From assembly GCA_031177685.1 (NCBI GenBank), contig JAPSGI010000010.1, positions 62,001 through 126,000 of the forward strand: DNA of 64,000 nucleotides. The letters run 5' to 3'. The notes below the pieces were generated by a model. That model made no database searches and was not told the DNA's origin. It saw nothing but the letters and a program-made list of their open reading frames with translations. Origin of the DNA: Solirubrobacteraceae bacterium (GTDB taxonomy: Bacteria; Actinomycetota; Thermoleophilia; Solirubrobacterales; Solirubrobacteraceae). A program made the position numbers and the translations under genes. Shown here piece by piece: positions 41,802 to 49,722 of the stretch (the first letter of the stretch is position 1; each line of letters begins with the position of its first letter).

Positions 41802-42971
41802 GTGGTGGACGAGATCGCCAGCCGGGCGCGCGAGGCGGGTCGCCTCGCGATCGACACCGAGTTCATGTCCGAGCGCCGCTATCAGGCGATGCTCTGCCTT
41901 GCCCAGATCGCGGTGCCCGACGCGTCCGCCCCGGACGGCGTGCGCACGGAGGTCCTCGATCCACTGGAGGACGATCCCCCCGACCCGGCGCCGCTGGCCG
42001 CCGTGCTGGCCGACCCGGCGGTCGAGGTCATCGTCCACGCCGGCCGCCAGGACGTGGCGATCCTGCGGCGCACCTGGAGTACCGAGGTCACGAACGTCTT
42101 CGACACGCAGGTGGCCGCGGGCTTCGTCGGCCTGGGGACGCAGGAGAGCTACAAGGCGCTCGTGCGCCGCGTGCTGAAGGTGGAGCTGCCGGGTGGCGAG
42201 GCGTACACGAACTGGGACCGCCGGCCGCTGACCGACCAGCAGATCGAGTACGCGCGGGCCGACGCCGCCCACCTCCTGGAGCTGGGCGGCGAGCTGGCGG
42301 CGCGGCTGGACCAGGCCGGGCGCGCCGCGTGGGCGCGCGAGGAGTCGCGCACGCTGGAGAGCGCCAGCGACGAGCGCGACCTCGACACCGCCTACCGCAA
42401 GCTGCCGAAGGTCGACCGGCTGCGCGCGAGGGCGCGCGCGGTGGCCCGCGAGCTGGTGGACTGGCGCGACGCGACGGCGCGCCGGGAGGACCGCAGCGTC
42501 AGCTCGATCGTCCCCGACCACGTGCTGGTCGAGCTGGCGCGGCGACGGCCGGCGTCGCGGGGGGAGCTGGCGGAGATCCGCGGGCTGCCAGAGGCGACGC
42601 TGCACCGCCGCTCGCGCGAGCTGCTGGCGGCGATCGAGCGCGGCGGCGAGCGCGAGCCGCCGCCGGCCGGCGAATCGGGACCGCCGCCGGACCCGCGCAG
42701 CGCTCCGGCGGTCGCGCTGGCCTCGGCGCTGGTTCGCCACCGCTCCTTCGAGACCGGGGTCGCGGCGCAGCTCATCGCCACCCAGCCCGAACTGACCCGC
42801 CTGGTCGACGACGTCCGCCGCGAGCGCGTTTCCCCCAGCGGGGAGGGCGGTGCGCGCGTGCTCACGGGCTGGCGGCGCGAGCTCGTCGGCGCGGAGCTGC
42901 TGGATCTCCTCGCCGGCCGCGTGTCGCTGTCCGTGGACGGCGACGGCCGGCTCGCCGTGGTGCGCCGCTGA
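41802..42971 (+). CDS. rnd: Ribonuclease D
   Basis: The 389-residue protein has the DEDDy exonuclease motifs IDTEFMSER near 17, VIVHAGRQDVAILRR near 75 with Asp, and IEYARADAAHLLEL near 150 with Tyr and Asp, followed by an HRDC domain (about 205-285) with HVLVELARRRPASRGELAEI. RNase D trims tRNA and other stable RNA 3' ends. TATCGT ends 8 bases before the GTG start. The stop shares its A with the ATG of the TetR gene. Confidence 0.92.
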   Translation: MVDEIASRAREAGRLAIDTEFMSERRYQAMLCLAQIAVPDASAPDGVRTEVLDPLEDDPPDPAPLAAVLADPAVEVIVHAGRQDVAILRRTWSTEVTNVFDTQVAAGFVGLGTQESYKALVRRVLKVELPGGEAYTNWDRRPLTDQQIEYARADAAHLLELGGELAARLDQAGRAAWAREESRTLESASDERDLDTAYRKLPKVDRLRARARAVARELVDWRDATARREDRSVSSIVPDHVLVELARRRPASRGELAEIRGLPEATLHRRSRELLAAIERGGEREPPPAGESGPPPDPRSAPAVALASALVRHRSFETGVAAQLIATQPELTRLVDDVRRERVSPSGEGGARVLTGWRRELVGAELLDLLAGRVSLSVDGDGRLAVVRR

Positions 42972-43597
42972 TGGCGCGGCCCCCCGCGCCCGAGGTCTCC
43001 GGCGAGCGGCGCGAAGAGCTGCTCGCGGTGGGGCTGCGCCTGTTCTCCGACAAGCCCTACGACGAGCTGCTGCTCGACGACATCGCCGGCGAGGCCGGCG
43101 TGGCGAAGGGCCTCATCTACTACTACTTCGGCAGCAAGCGCGGCTACTACGTCGCGATCGTGCAGGAGGCGGCGCGCGAGCTGCGCGGGCGCCTGGACCC
43201 CGACCCCTCCGCGGTGCCCGCCGAGCGGCTGCGCCGGTCGCTGGACGCCTACTTGGTCTACGTCGAGGAGCACTCCGCGGGTTACCGCACGCTGCTGGGC
43301 GGCGGCATCGGCAGCGACCCGGAGGTCCTGGCGATCCGCGACGCCGAGCGCGACTTCGTCGGCTCGCTGATCCTCGAAGGGCTCGGCGTGGCGCTTCCAC
43401 CCCGCCCTGCCCTGCGCGCCGCGCTGGAGGGCTGGCTGAGCTTCGTCGAGGGCGTGTCGCTGGACTGGCTGGTGCGGCGCGACATCGCGCGCGAAGGCGT
43501 CCGCGACATGCTCATGACCGCGCTGGCAGGCGCGCTCGCGGCCGCCCGGACCGTCGATCCCGAGCTCGACGTCGATCCCCAGTCGGTCGCGCCGTAG
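42971..43597 (+). CDS. TetR family transcriptional regulator
   Basis: The 208-residue protein has a TetR N-terminal helix-turn-helix: REELLAVGLRLFSDKPYDELLLDDIAGEAGVAKGLIYYYFGSKRGY in outline, with the recognition helix near 40-48. The C-terminal ligand domain contains YVEEHSAGYRTLLGGGIGSDPEV, as in many actinobacterial TetR proteins. The ligand and target are unknown. It is translationally coupled to the RNase D gene by TGATG. Confidence 0.9.
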   Translation: MARPPAPEVSGERREELLAVGLRLFSDKPYDELLLDDIAGEAGVAKGLIYYYFGSKRGYYVAIVQEAARELRGRLDPDPSAVPAERLRRSLDAYLVYVEEHSAGYRTLLGGGIGSDPEVLAIRDAERDFVGSLILEGLGVALPPRPALRAALEGWLSFVEGVSLDWLVRRDIAREGVRDMLMTALAGALAAARTVDPELDVDPQSVAP

Positions 43598-43609
43598 CGC
43601 CGCCCGCGG

Positions 43610-43636
43610 GTTTGCCCGCGCGCTGCGGGCGGGTAG
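43610..43636 (+). promoter_or_regulatory. SigB/SigF-type promoter before the esterase gene
   Basis: GTTT (43610-43613), 17 bases and GGGTAG (43631-43636) precede the GTG at 43647 by 10 bases. The spacer is one base longer than average. Confidence 0.5.
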
Positions 43637-43646
43637 CGCATCCTGC

Positions 43647-44618
43647 GTGCGAGCAGGGGCTTGGGCGATCGCCGTCGCGGCGGGCCTGGCGTGGCCGGCC
43701 GCGGCGGCCGCGCAGGCGCCCGTCCTGCCCCTCCCCGTCCCCCTGCTGCCGCCGGGCGCCGAGCCGTCCCCGGGATCGCCGGCGCCCTCGCCGCCCCCGC
43801 CGGCGCCCGCCCGCGAAGGCTGCCGCGGCGCGTGGATCGAGTCGAGCGGGCGGCCCGGCCCGGGCGTCTCGACGACGGCGCTGGGCCGCGCGCCCGCGGC
43901 GTACGAGGTGGGCCGCCCGGCCGGCCGCTTCCGCGGCCGAACGCCCCTCGGCGTGATGCTGCTGGTCCACGGCGGCGGCTGGTACATCGTCGGCCCCGGC
44001 ACGCTCTCCACCGAGCGCGGCGAGGCGCGCCGCTGGCGCCGGCGCGGCTGGCTCACCGTCAACCTCGACTACGCGCCGTGCGCGGACAGCTTCGCCGGCG
44101 TCCTGTGGTTCCATGACCGCGTGCGCCGGCGCTACGGAAAGCGGGTCCCGCTGTGCGCCAGCGGCGCGTCGGCCGGCGGGCATCTCGCGCTGATGCTGGC
44201 GGCGCACCGGCCGGCGCTGGACTGCGTCGTGGCGCGCGGCGCGCCCACCGACCTGCGGACGATCGCCCGCCGGGCAGCGGCCTCGGGCAGCCGCGACGGG
44301 TCGCGCGCCGTGGCGCAGATGGGCGCCGCGGCGTTCGGGGCGCAGCGGCTGGGCGAGATGAGCCCCGTGGCACACGCCGCGCGGCTGCGCGCGCGGCTGC
44401 TGCTGGCGACGGGCCGGCGCGACGACGTGATCCCGCTCGCGCAGGCCGCCGAGCTGCGCCGCGCCGTGCTGCGGCAGCGTTCGCGCGCGCCGGTGCGCTC
44501 GCTGGTGCTCGCGCCGGGGCGGGTCCCCTGGATCCACGGCGCGGTGTCGCGTGGCGCGCTGGCCCGCTTCCACGCCGCCGAGCGGCGCCTGGTGGCGCCG
44601 CTGCTCAGACGATCGTGA
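43647..44618 (+). CDS. Secreted alpha/beta-hydrolase (esterase/lipase)
   Basis: The 323-residue protein begins with a signal peptide (AWAIAVAAGLAWPAAAAAQA) and a Pro-rich linker to about residue 55. The catalytic domain has the oxyanion motif LLVHGGGWYIVGPG near 104, the nucleophile elbow GASAGGHLAL near 171, and a late acid/His pair in TGRRDDVIPL and WIHGAV. This is the HSL/carboxylesterase group. The substrate is unknown. A GTTT-N17-GGGTAG promoter lies directly upstream. Confidence 0.83.
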   Translation: MRAGAWAIAVAAGLAWPAAAAAQAPVLPLPVPLLPPGAEPSPGSPAPSPPPPAPAREGCRGAWIESSGRPGPGVSTTALGRAPAAYEVGRPAGRFRGRTPLGVMLLVHGGGWYIVGPGTLSTERGEARRWRRRGWLTVNLDYAPCADSFAGVLWFHDRVRRRYGKRVPLCASGASAGGHLALMLAAHRPALDCVVARGAPTDLRTIARRAAASGSRDGSRAVAQMGAAAFGAQRLGEMSPVAHAARLRARLLLATGRRDDVIPLAQAAELRRAVLRQRSRAPVRSLVLAPGRVPWIHGAVSRGALARFHAAERRLVAPLLRRS

Positions 44619-44883
44619 CGACGAGCACGCCGTCGCGGCGCTCGCGGATGACCCGCGCGGGAACGGTGGAGGCGTCGGTCACCGCGCCGTCGGCGCTCAG
44701 CGCCACCCCGACCTGCTCGCCGACGCGCGCCGTGATGGTCGCGCCGGTCGGCGCGGCCGCCGGATCGCCGCTGTGCGCGGTCGCCTCTGCCGCCGTGCCC
44801 GTGAGCGCGGCCGCCGCCATGAGGGCTACGACCACCCGCCGCACCGTCCCTGTGCCTTCGTGCACGTGCATCCCCACGTTCAT
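44605..44883 (-). CDS. Small secreted protein, unknown
   Basis: The 92-residue protein has a signal peptide after a short N-terminus (RRVVVALMAAAALTGTAAEATA), so the mature part of about 55 residues should be outside the cell. The mature sequence is Thr/Val-rich with repeated beta-strand-like segments (ATITARVGEQVGVALS) and no Cys. No family is recognised. The start may also be the ATG at 44871. The 3' end overlaps the convergent esterase gene by 14 bases. Confidence 0.6.
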   Translation of the reverse strand: MNVGMHVHEGTGTVRRVVVALMAAAALTGTAAEATAHSGDPAAAPTGATITARVGEQVGVALSADGAVTDASTVPARVIRERRDGVLVVTIV

Positions 44884-44969
44884 CGTTTCGGGGCACCCCT
44901 GCCCAGATCCTGCGTTCGCAGGAGGTTAGGTGAGGATCGCGCCTTCCACAAGGCACTAGAGTCCGGCGC

Positions 44970-45332
44970 ATGGAGCGCACGGGAGGGGCCCGGTTCGGCG
45001 CGGCGGCCTTCTGGATCGTCGCCGGCACGATGCATTTCGTGATCCCGCGCCAGTACGAGGCAATCGTTCCGCCGTCGCTGGAGCGCTGGAAGTCCGAGGT
45101 GGTCGTCGCCAGCGGCGTCGCGGAACTGGCGGGCGGGATCGCCGTGCTGCCGGAGGGCACGCGCCGCGGGGCGCGCTGGTGGCTGCTGGCCACGCTGCTG
45201 GCCGTCTATCCCGCGAACGTCCAGATGGCGCTGCACCCGGAGCGCTACCCGCGCATCCCCCGCGCCGCCCTGTGGGCCCGCCTGCCGGTGCAGGGCCTGT
45301 TCGCCTGGCTCACCTGGCGCGGGACGCGCTGA
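44970..45332 (+). CDS. DoxX-like membrane protein
   Basis: The 120-residue protein has about four hydrophobic helices and the DoxX-type pattern FWIVAGTMHFVIPRQYEAIVPPSL, ASGVAELAGGIAVLPEGTR and a Pro-rich loop HPERYPRIPR. DoxX-like proteins are membrane proteins of uncertain redox or transport function. TAGAGT ends 7 bases before the ATG, so the transcript may be leaderless. The 3' end overlaps the DsbA-like gene by 23 bases. Confidence 0.82.
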   Translation: MERTGGARFGAAAFWIVAGTMHFVIPRQYEAIVPPSLERWKSEVVVASGVAELAGGIAVLPEGTRRGARWWLLATLLAVYPANVQMALHPERYPRIPRAALWARLPVQGLFAWLTWRGTR

Positions 45333-45891
45333 GCGCCGCGCCGGCGTCCTGCAGCCGGTCGTCGCCCCAGAACAGCTCCTCGCCGACCGCCACCGTTGGG
45401 ATGCCCGTGACGTCGCGCGCCAGCGCCTCCTCGGTGTTGGCGCGCAGGCGCTCCTTGACGTCGGGGCGCTCGATCCCGGTGCGCACCGCCTCCGGGTCCA
45501 GGCCGGCCGAGGCCGCCACGTCCGCCAGCTCCTCGGGGTCGCGCAGCGGGCGCGCCTGCGCGAAGTGCGCGTCGTACATCGCGAGGGTGAAGTCCTTCAG
45601 GCGTCCGTGCTCCTGGGCCACCAGCGCGGCGCGCGGCGGGTTGAGCGAGTAGGTCTGCGCCGGCCAGCCCTCCGGCCAGCGCACCGGCGGCAGCCCGCGG
45701 TCGGCGGCCAAGCGCTCGACCTCCTCCATCCGCGGCTCGCGGCCGGGACGCAGGGACCACGGCACCCGCTCGGTCGCGCGCAGCACCCAGCCGAAGGCGA
45801 TCGGCGTCCACTCCACGCCGGGGACCAGCTCGTCCACGCGGTGGGCGGCCAGGTAGGCGTAGGGCGAGGAGAGGTCGTAGTAGAAGCGCAT
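45310..45891 (-). CDS. DsbA-family / HCCA-isomerase-like protein
   Basis: The 193-residue protein starts MRFYYDLSSPYAYLAAHRVDEL, the N-terminus of the DsbA-like/2-hydroxychromene-2-carboxylate isomerase group, with SPYAY in place of the CxxC redox site. GIPTVAVGEELFWGDDRL forms the cis-Pro loop and C-terminus. It is therefore probably a glutathione- or thiol-dependent isomerase rather than an oxidase. Its ATG shares an A with the stop of the preceding gene. Confidence 0.85.
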   Translation of the reverse strand: MRFYYDLSSPYAYLAAHRVDELVPGVEWTPIAFGWVLRATERVPWSLRPGREPRMEEVERLAADRGLPPVRWPEGWPAQTYSLNPPRAALVAQEHGRLKDFTLAMYDAHFAQARPLRDPEELADVAASAGLDPEAVRTGIERPDVKERLRANTEEALARDVTGIPTVAVGEELFWGDDRLQDAGAALSASRAR

Positions 45892-46430
45892 CAGCGCTGG
45901 CGCAGCGCCCACCACGCGACGAGCGCGTGACGGCCGCCCGAGCGGCGCAGCAGCGCCAGCCCGAGATGCGCGCCCGGGGCGACCTCGACCAGCTCGTCGC
46001 GGATCAGCGACATGCCCGTCCAGCGGTTGCTCGGGACGGCGGCGTAGTCGATCACGAGCACGTCGTGCCCGGGGGCCAGCACGCTGGGCTCCACGCGCGT
46101 GTGGAAGCCGAACGCTGAGATCCGGCCGCCGAGCAGCAGGTTCTCGCCCCGGCCGGCGCCCGCGTCGAAGCGCTTGCCCGACCAGGGCAGCCAGCGCGCG
46201 GCGAGCGCAGCGGCGGCGCGGTCGAGGGCGGGGTGCACCGCGAAGGCGACGAAGCGACCCTCGGCGGCGCCGTCGATCCCCGCGGAGGGCCGGCCGGACG
46301 CGAAGAGCTCGCGCAGGTCGGCCAGCGCGCCGGCGCGGTCGTGGCGCGCGCGCTGGTTGAGGTCGCCCATCCGCGCCCATGCCTCGTCGCGCCGCTGGGA
46401 GTCGCTCGCTGGAGCGGCGACGGTCGCCAT
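45891..46430 (-). CDS. Conserved hypothetical protein
   Basis: The 179-residue protein is Ala/Arg-rich with mixed alpha/beta pattern. Notable stretches are RWLPWSGKRFDAGAGRGENLLLGG near 85-108, DVLVIDYAAVPSNRW near 125 and LIRDELVEVAPGAHLGLALLRR. The combination of a GxNLLLGG core and a later IRDEL...PG(A)xLG recalls small lipocalin-like or DUF4334-like barrels, but I do not assign it. No signal peptide or membrane helix is present. It precedes the DsbA-like gene with TGATG coupling and follows the MEDS/HATPase gene by 10 bases. Confidence 0.65.
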   Translation of the reverse strand: MATVAAPASDSQRRDEAWARMGDLNQRARHDRAGALADLRELFASGRPSAGIDGAAEGRFVAFAVHPALDRAAAALAARWLPWSGKRFDAGAGRGENLLLGGRISAFGFHTRVEPSVLAPGHDVLVIDYAAVPSNRWTGMSLIRDELVEVAPGAHLGLALLRRSGGRHALVAWWALRQR

Positions 46431-46440
46431 GGCCCAAAGG

Positions 46441-47406
46441 CTAGCGGGCGATGCGAAAGCGCACGACCGTACCGCCGGCCCGCGGGCGGACCTCCACGAG
46501 GTCGCACAGCTGGTGCACGATCCACAGGCCGCGACCGTCCAGGGCGTCCAGCGTGGGGCGCCGGCGTCCGGCCAGCGGATCGTGGATGCGGCCGCGGTCG
46601 CGCACCTCGCCGACGACGGCGCCGCCGTCGCGCCACACCGCGAAGTCGCCGCGCCCCCCGCCGTGCAGGACGCTGTTGGTCGCGGCCTCGCTGGCCGCCA
46701 GCACGAGGTCCGCCTCGCGCTCGGGGGGCAGCCCGACGATCGCCGCGTGGTGCGCGACCAGCGCGCGGACCGCGGCGATGTCGTCGCGGCCGAAGCTCAT
46801 CCGCTCGGGCTCCACCGGCGGGTCGGGCAGGTCCTCGTCGTAGAGATCGAGCGCCGCGAGCGGATCGACGTAGGTGTCGCTGGGAACCCGCCGCCCGCCC
46901 TCCCACATGAAGGGATGGGTCCGCCAGGCCTCGGCGATCGCGTCCTCGCCCAGCGTCGTCACGTCGTAGGGGCACAGCAGCGTCCAGGGCGGGTTGGCGT
47001 CGAACGCGAGGTTCAGCAGCGCCTCGTGGCGCCGGCACTCCACCATCTCGTCGGCCGTTCGCGCCGCCCAGACGGGCTCGCCCACGCCGCGGACCGGGCG
47101 TCCCTGCGCGGTGTGCTCGTCCACGAAGTCCCGCCAGGCCGGGATGATGCGGCCCGGGTTGCGCCCCAGCTCCTCCATGTTCGCGAACAGCACCCGCGCG
47201 GCGTCCCCGTTCAGCGCGCGCTGCAGCTTCGCCGACCGGCGCGCCGGGACGGCCACGAGCACCGCCTCGCCGGCCTCGACGCCCTCGCGGACGAACGGGG
47301 CGACCTCCTCCACGAACCCGACGTCGCCCGCGTACAGCAGCGCGTCGTGCGCGAAGCCCTCCGCATGCGCGCAGGGAGCAGCGGACCGTTCCTCCGTCGA
47401 GCTCAT
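46441..47406 (-). CDS. MEDS-domain sensor with RsbW-type ATPase domain
   Basis: The 321-residue protein combines an N-terminal MEDS domain (about 15-175; HDALLYAGDVGFVEEVAPFVREGVEAGEAVLVAV, and LCPYDVTTL) with a C-terminal HATPase_c_2 domain (about 195-321; LAASEAATNSVLHGGG as N-box, RDRGRIHDPL and GRGLWIVHQL). MEDS domains occur in DcmR-like sensors, and the ATPase domain in anti-sigma kinases. It may thus link a small-molecule signal to sigma-factor control, which is inference. The ATG at 47406 is preferred to a GTG at 47424. Confidence 0.83.
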   Translation of the reverse strand: MSSTEERSAAPCAHAEGFAHDALLYAGDVGFVEEVAPFVREGVEAGEAVLVAVPARRSAKLQRALNGDAARVLFANMEELGRNPGRIIPAWRDFVDEHTAQGRPVRGVGEPVWAARTADEMVECRRHEALLNLAFDANPPWTLLCPYDVTTLGEDAIAEAWRTHPFMWEGGRRVPSDTYVDPLAALDLYDEDLPDPPVEPERMSFGRDDIAAVRALVAHHAAIVGLPPEREADLVLAASEAATNSVLHGGGRGDFAVWRDGGAVVGEVRDRGRIHDPLAGRRRPTLDALDGRGLWIVHQLCDLVEVRPRAGGTVVRFRIAR

Positions 47407-47482
47407 CCCAGAGTTTTCGCGCACCCGGGCAAATGTACCCTCGAACGCACCTTAGGCAACGGAAATGTGCACGAAATCACAT

Positions 47483-47534
47483 GCGGTTCTCGGCGGGCCT
47501 CCGGAACCGCAACGGCCCGCCTGAAGCGGGCCGT
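47483..47534. terminator. Two consecutive hairpins in the longest intergenic gap
   Basis: GCGGTTC/GAACCGC (47483-47489 with 47504-47510) is followed by ACGGCCCGC-CTGAA-GCGGGCCGT (47512-47534), a perfect 9-bp stem with a 5-base loop. They lie in the 235-base gap 47407-47641, downstream of the VOC gene and upstream of the MEDS gene. A terminator without U-run is the simplest reading; a small RNA is possible. Confidence 0.5.
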
Positions 47535-47641
47535 GGGCTGCGGCCGGGGAGCGACCACGGACTCGGCTGCCAACCGTACGTCAAGGATGTTACGCTCAGC
47601 CGTGTTGCGTGACAGCACGCGTGCGTGAAACTTCCGTTGCC

Positions 47642-48031
47642 TCAGGACTCGCCGTGCCGGGGCGCGTAGCGATGGTGGAGCATGAGGGCGTTGCCGTCAG
47701 GGTCGGTGAAGAAGGCCATGTGGCAGACGCCGGTGTCGAAGGTGTCGCCTGAGAAGGTCAGGCCGCGCGCCTCGAGGTCCGCGCGGGCGGCCGCGACGTC
47801 GTCGACGTGCAGCGCGACGGGGTTGCGGTTGACCTCGTAGCCCAGGCCCATGCGCTCGGAGTCGTAGAGGCTCAGCGTCAGGTTGCCCGTCTCGAACTCG
47901 GCGTAGTTGCGCTCGGGCATGTAGACGGAGCGCGGGAGGCCGAGGGTCTCGCCGTAGAACGCGACTGATGCGTCGAGGTCCTTGGTGGGCACGGAGACGA
48001 AGTCCACGCCGGTGATGAGATCGGTGGTCAT
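47642..48031 (-). CDS. VOC family protein (glyoxalase-like)
   Basis: The 129-residue protein has the vicinal-oxygen-chelate pattern: GVDFVSVPTKDLDASVAFYGETLGLP at 8-33, PVALHVDDVAAARADLEARG near 75 and MAFFTDPDGNALMLHHRY near 108, with metal-type His and Glu positions only partly kept. Substrate and reaction are unknown. It overlaps the upstream NTF2-like gene by 4 bases (ATGA). Confidence 0.87.
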   Translation of the reverse strand: MTTDLITGVDFVSVPTKDLDASVAFYGETLGLPRSVYMPERNYAEFETGNLTLSLYDSERMGLGYEVNRNPVALHVDDVAAARADLEARGLTFSGDTFDTGVCHMAFFTDPDGNALMLHHRYAPRHGES

Positions 48032-48435
48032 GGCGGCAGTCTGCCAAGGCCCGCCGCCGCGAGGGCGTGGTCGTGCTTCCAGAAGAAGCGGGCCTCGGCG
48101 AGCTTTCCGGCCTGCACGCGAAAGGCCGCGGACTGGTCCATGACGGCCTCCACGCCGCTGGCTCGGCCCGTGACCTCCCACCGGAAGCGCGCCACCACCC
48201 AGTCGCCCCCGTCGAGGATCTCCTCCATCACTATGCGATGGTCGGTCCAGTCCTCCTGCAGTCGCTCGAACTCGCGGAGGCTCTCGTCGCGGCCCACGAA
48301 CGGGCCGCCTTCGGGCCAGCCCTCTGGAGCGTACGTCACGACCTGCGGGTCCATGACTTCGCCGAAGCGCCCCATGTCGCCCTGCTCGAACGCGTCGAAC
48401 CCCTTCCGCACGACCTCGACGTTCTCCCGCGACAT
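48028..48435 (-). CDS. SnoaL/NTF2-like protein
   Basis: The 135-residue protein starts MSRENVEVVRKGFDAFEQGDMGRFGEVMDP and has the cone-shaped NTF2-like fold pattern with EGGPFVGRDESLREFERL and later strands. Members bind hydrophobic ligands or act as ketosteroid isomerase-like enzymes; the ligand here is unknown. GATACT lies 9 bases before the ATG. Its N-terminus is nearly identical to that of the gene at 49719-50144, which marks them as paralogues. Confidence 0.82.
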   Translation of the reverse strand: MSRENVEVVRKGFDAFEQGDMGRFGEVMDPQVVTYAPEGWPEGGPFVGRDESLREFERLQEDWTDHRIVMEEILDGGDWVVARFRWEVTGRASGVEAVMDQSAAFRVQAGKLAEARFFWKHDHALAAAGLGRLPP

Positions 48436-48468
48436 CGCCGCGCGAGTATCTCACTACTCTCACCGCCC

Positions 48469-48927
48469 ATGGCCTACACGACCGCCGAAGCGCAGCAGGA
48501 GCTGCTCGACGCCCTCGCCGGGGCGATCGAGCACGCCGGGCGCGCGCTCGCCGCGCTGGGCGCCGCATACGAGGCGCTCGACGAGCGCAACGCGGACCGG
48601 CTCGAGGCCGAGCTGTTCGGACCGGTCCAGCTGGCCTACGGCCGCGCGAAGCGCACGCACGCGCAGTTCGCCGAGCGCCACGGGCTGCCGGGCCGCAGCT
48701 TCGAGTCCCCCTCCCCCGGCGTCCCCTCGACCGGCGCGAGGGGATTCATCGAGAGTGCGGTCACCGCGGCCGCCGCCGCGGACGCCGCGCTCGCCGCGCT
48801 GCAGGACTCGCTGCTGCCGGCGGAGGTCGGGGACGTGGAGCTGCGGGCCGGAATCACCGAGGTGCGCGAGCGCCTCGCCGACGTGCGGCGCAGCGCCCGC
48901 GAGCTCGAGCGAACCCGCGGGCGCTGA
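48469..48927 (+). CDS. Helical protein, unknown
   Basis: The 152-residue protein is Ala/Glu/Arg-rich and predicted to be almost all helix, with long amphipathic stretches at about 5-70 and 85-150 separated by a Pro/Ser/Gly loop (SFESPSPGVPSTGARG). It could form a helical hairpin or four-helix bundle. No family is recognised. TACTCT ends 8 bases before the ATG, so it shares a short divergent region with the NTF2-like gene. Confidence 0.65.
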   Translation: MAYTTAEAQQELLDALAGAIEHAGRALAALGAAYEALDERNADRLEAELFGPVQLAYGRAKRTHAQFAERHGLPGRSFESPSPGVPSTGARGFIESAVTAAAAADAALAALQDSLLPAEVGDVELRAGITEVRERLADVRRSARELERTRGR

Positions 48928-48930
48928 GCG

Positions 48931-49692
48931 TCAGGCCTGCGCGTAGCGCAGCGAGCCGGGCGTCGTGAGCGTCTCCCCCGTCTCCAGCAGCGTCTTGAGG
49001 CCGGAGAGGATCATCGGCCACCCGCCGTAGAGCTCGGCGTTCGCGTCCTCGGGAAGCTCGTCGTGCGTCACGGTCAGCCGGCACGAGTCGCCGACCGGCT
49101 CGATCTCCCAGGTGACTCGCGAGGTCCCCGCCCGGTCGACCTCCTCGCTCCAGAGCGCATGGAAGCTCTGGACGAGCCGGCGGGGCGGGTCCACCTCGAG
49201 GTTCTCGCCCTCCGAGATCGGCCCGCCGGCGGCCGGATGGACCGCCTCGTAGCGCGAGCCCGGCGACCAGTCCGAGACCACGCCCACGCCGAAGTTGTAC
49301 TTGCGGCGCAGCTCGCTGTCGGTGATCGCCTCCCACAGGCGCTCCGGGGTCGTCTTGATGTAGATCTCGAACACCTTCTCCATCGTCCTGTCCTCCAGTC
49401 GGCGCTTGAGGCCGCTGAGCGTCGCGGCCCAGGGCTCGGCGTACTTGCTCACCCACCGGTCGTGGACGAGCCGGATCGGGACGGGGTTCAGGAAGTGGTG
49501 CTTCGCGCGGCCGCGCCGCCTGGTCACCACGAGGTTGGCCTCCTCGAGCACCCGCAGGTGCTTCATCACGCCGAAGCGCGTCATCGGCAGCCGTGCCTCC
49601 AGCGCGCTGAGCGTCTGGCCGTCTTCGCGAAACAGCTCGTCGAGCAGGCTCCGGCGGGTCGGATCGGCAAGGGCCCTGAAGACCTCGTCCAT
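48931..49692 (-). CDS. ArsR-type repressor fused to SRPBCC (AHSA1) domain
   Basis: The 253-residue protein joins an ArsR winged helix (about 1-95; MDEVFRALADPTRRSLLDEL, MTRFGVMKHLRVLEEANLV) to an AHSA1-type SRPBCC domain (about 105-250; EKVFEIYIKTTPERLWEAITD, GPISEGENLEVDPPRRLVQSF). Elsewhere these are commonly two adjacent genes, regulator and ligand-binding protein, so this is a natural fusion in which the SRPBCC domain may sense the ligand. A perfect 7-2-7 palindrome just upstream of the ATG is a likely operator. The preceding NTF2-like gene lies in the same direction. Confidence 0.87.
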   Translation of the reverse strand: MDEVFRALADPTRRSLLDELFREDGQTLSALEARLPMTRFGVMKHLRVLEEANLVVTRRRGRAKHHFLNPVPIRLVHDRWVSKYAEPWAATLSGLKRRLEDRTMEKVFEIYIKTTPERLWEAITDSELRRKYNFGVGVVSDWSPGSRYEAVHPAAGGPISEGENLEVDPPRRLVQSFHALWSEEVDRAGTSRVTWEIEPVGDSCRLTVTHDELPEDANAELYGGWPMILSGLKTLLETGETLTTPGSLRYAQA

Positions 49693-49706
49693 CCGCCCGA
49701 CGATAG

Positions 49707-49722
49707 GTGACCAAGTGGTCAC
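49707..49722. promoter_or_regulatory. Palindromic operator before the ArsR-SRPBCC gene
   Basis: GTGACCA-AG-TGGTCAC (49707-49722) is a perfect 7-2-7 inverted repeat, and a third half-site GTGACC follows at 49730-49735. It lies 14 bases before the ATG of the ArsR fusion and covers the stop codon of the NTF2-like gene. It is the right size for an ArsR dimer. Confidence 0.6.

Noticed and set aside
38531-41866. 1111-codon open frame on the minus strand
   Set aside because: It runs antisense to the GGDEF/HD-GYP gene, and its composition is that of an antisense frame.
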